Positions 63,637-64,000 of a stretch of DNA of 64,000 nt are shown piece after piece. The position numbers and the translations under genes are program-made. Source of the DNA: GCA-2683135 sp964507445 (GTDB lineage Bacteria > Planctomycetota > GCA-002687715); contig CAZDQF010000014.1 in the NCBI GenBank assembly GCA_964507445.1, forward strand, positions 1-64,000, read 5' to 3'. The notes under the pieces were generated by a model. That model was not told where the DNA came from and did not search any database. It saw only the letters and a program-made list of their open reading frames with translations. The number at the start of each line of letters is the position of its first letter. The first letter of the stretch is position 1.

Positions 63637-64000
63637 ATGAACCGGCTCATCACCCGGCTCATCCTCGCATTCGTCAGCTCATCCCTGGCGTTGACGCTCC
63701 TGCCATTGTTGCAGCGGGGGGGGGCTCCGCTCATTGCGGTCCTGGATCGTAGCCAGAGCCTGGTGGTCTACGCGGCGTTCCTCATGCTCTTCGCCGTGTT
63801 CGTCCTGCCGCGCTTCCTGCGCGGTGAGGTGGCGGGCCGCAGCCGTTGGCCCTGGTTGGCGCTGGCGGCGTACTTCATCCTCTTCGCGGCCATCCCGTTG
63901 GTCTTCACCGCCTACATCAGCGGCGTCAGCGCCAACGGGTTGTTGCGGGTGGCCGCGGTGGCCGCGGGGGCGATGGCGTTGCCGGTGTTGGTGGCGAGGC
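63637..64000 (+). CDS. Polytopic membrane protein, 3' end cut by the window edge
   Basis: An open frame of 121 codons runs from ATG 63637 to the last base with no stop. It reads MNRLITRLILAFVSSSLALTL and continues with four hydrophobic segments (FVSSSLALTLLPLL; LVVYAAFLMLFAVFVL; WLALAAYFILFAAIPLVFTAYI; LLRVAAVAAGAMALPVLVA) separated by short Arg-rich loops. I cannot assign a family from this fragment. It occupies the place where ftsA would be expected after ftsQ and is clearly not FtsA or FtsZ. Confidence 0.7.
   Translation, partial: MNRLITRLILAFVSSSLALTLLPLLQRGGAPLIAVLDRSQSLVVYAAFLMLFAVFVLPRFLRGEVAGRSRWPWLALAAYFILFAAIPLVFTAYISGVSANGLLRVAAVAAGAMALPVLVAR

Overview
This 64 kb window is a GC-rich (roughly two-thirds G+C by eye) bacterial chromosome segment, densely packed and mostly on the + strand. 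I infer Planctomycetota. The reasons are a planctomycete-style HU protein, HEAT-repeat proteins with a Trp-rich segment, secreted LamG (Laminin_G_3-like) paralogues, a MutS2 without a Smr domain, and a partial dcw cluster. No 16S rRNA is present, so the lineage is an inference.

Layout. (1) 1-9005, accessory and housekeeping genes: a 5'-truncated HEAT-repeat protein, birA-nadC and a small secreted ORF on the minus strand, an HU-family gene with a strong sigma70-type promoter and terminator, mutS2, and a five-helix membrane protein with a sulfatase-fold domain. (2) 9118-22713, transcription and translation: tRNA-Thr(UGU)-Tyr-Gly-Thr(GGU)-tuf, secE, nusG (interrupted by a 100-N assembly gap inside a 21-bp coding repeat), rplK, rplA, rplJ, rplL, rpoB, rpoC. 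(3) 22800-27518: four tandem secreted LamG proteins in an A-B-A'-B' order, set between rpoC and rpsL. (4) 27565-46208: the str, S10, spc and alpha operons as one long array, rpsL-rpsG-fusA then rpsJ to rplQ, including secY, adk, map and rpoA. rpmD and infA are absent from their usual slots, and an intrinsic terminator lies between rpsJ and rplC. (5) 46291-52456: a small membrane ORF, dnaE (minus), a HEAT lipoprotein, a Cys/His hypothetical, and upp (minus). (6) 52757-64000, a reduced division/cell-wall cluster: mraZ-rsmH-ftsL-ftsI-(murE-like)-murF-ftsW-(LysM)-murB-(79-aa ORF)-ftsQ-(membrane protein, running off the window). mraY, murD, murG, murC, ftsA and ftsZ are absent from this cluster.

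How it works together. Regions 2 and 4 encode the core ribosome, RNA polymerase, elongation factors and the SecYE translocon. The leaders and junctions contain hairpins that look like autoregulatory or attenuation sites, including one overlapping the rplA ribosome-binding site. Region 6 encodes septal wall synthases (FtsI with intact SxxK/SxN/KTG motifs, and FtsW), their FtsL/FtsQ scaffold, and some precursor enzymes (MurB, MurF). The gene in the MurE position has lost the residues needed for ligase catalysis and looks like a full-length pseudoenzyme. The LamG cassette and this MurE-like protein are the best candidates for undescribed biology.
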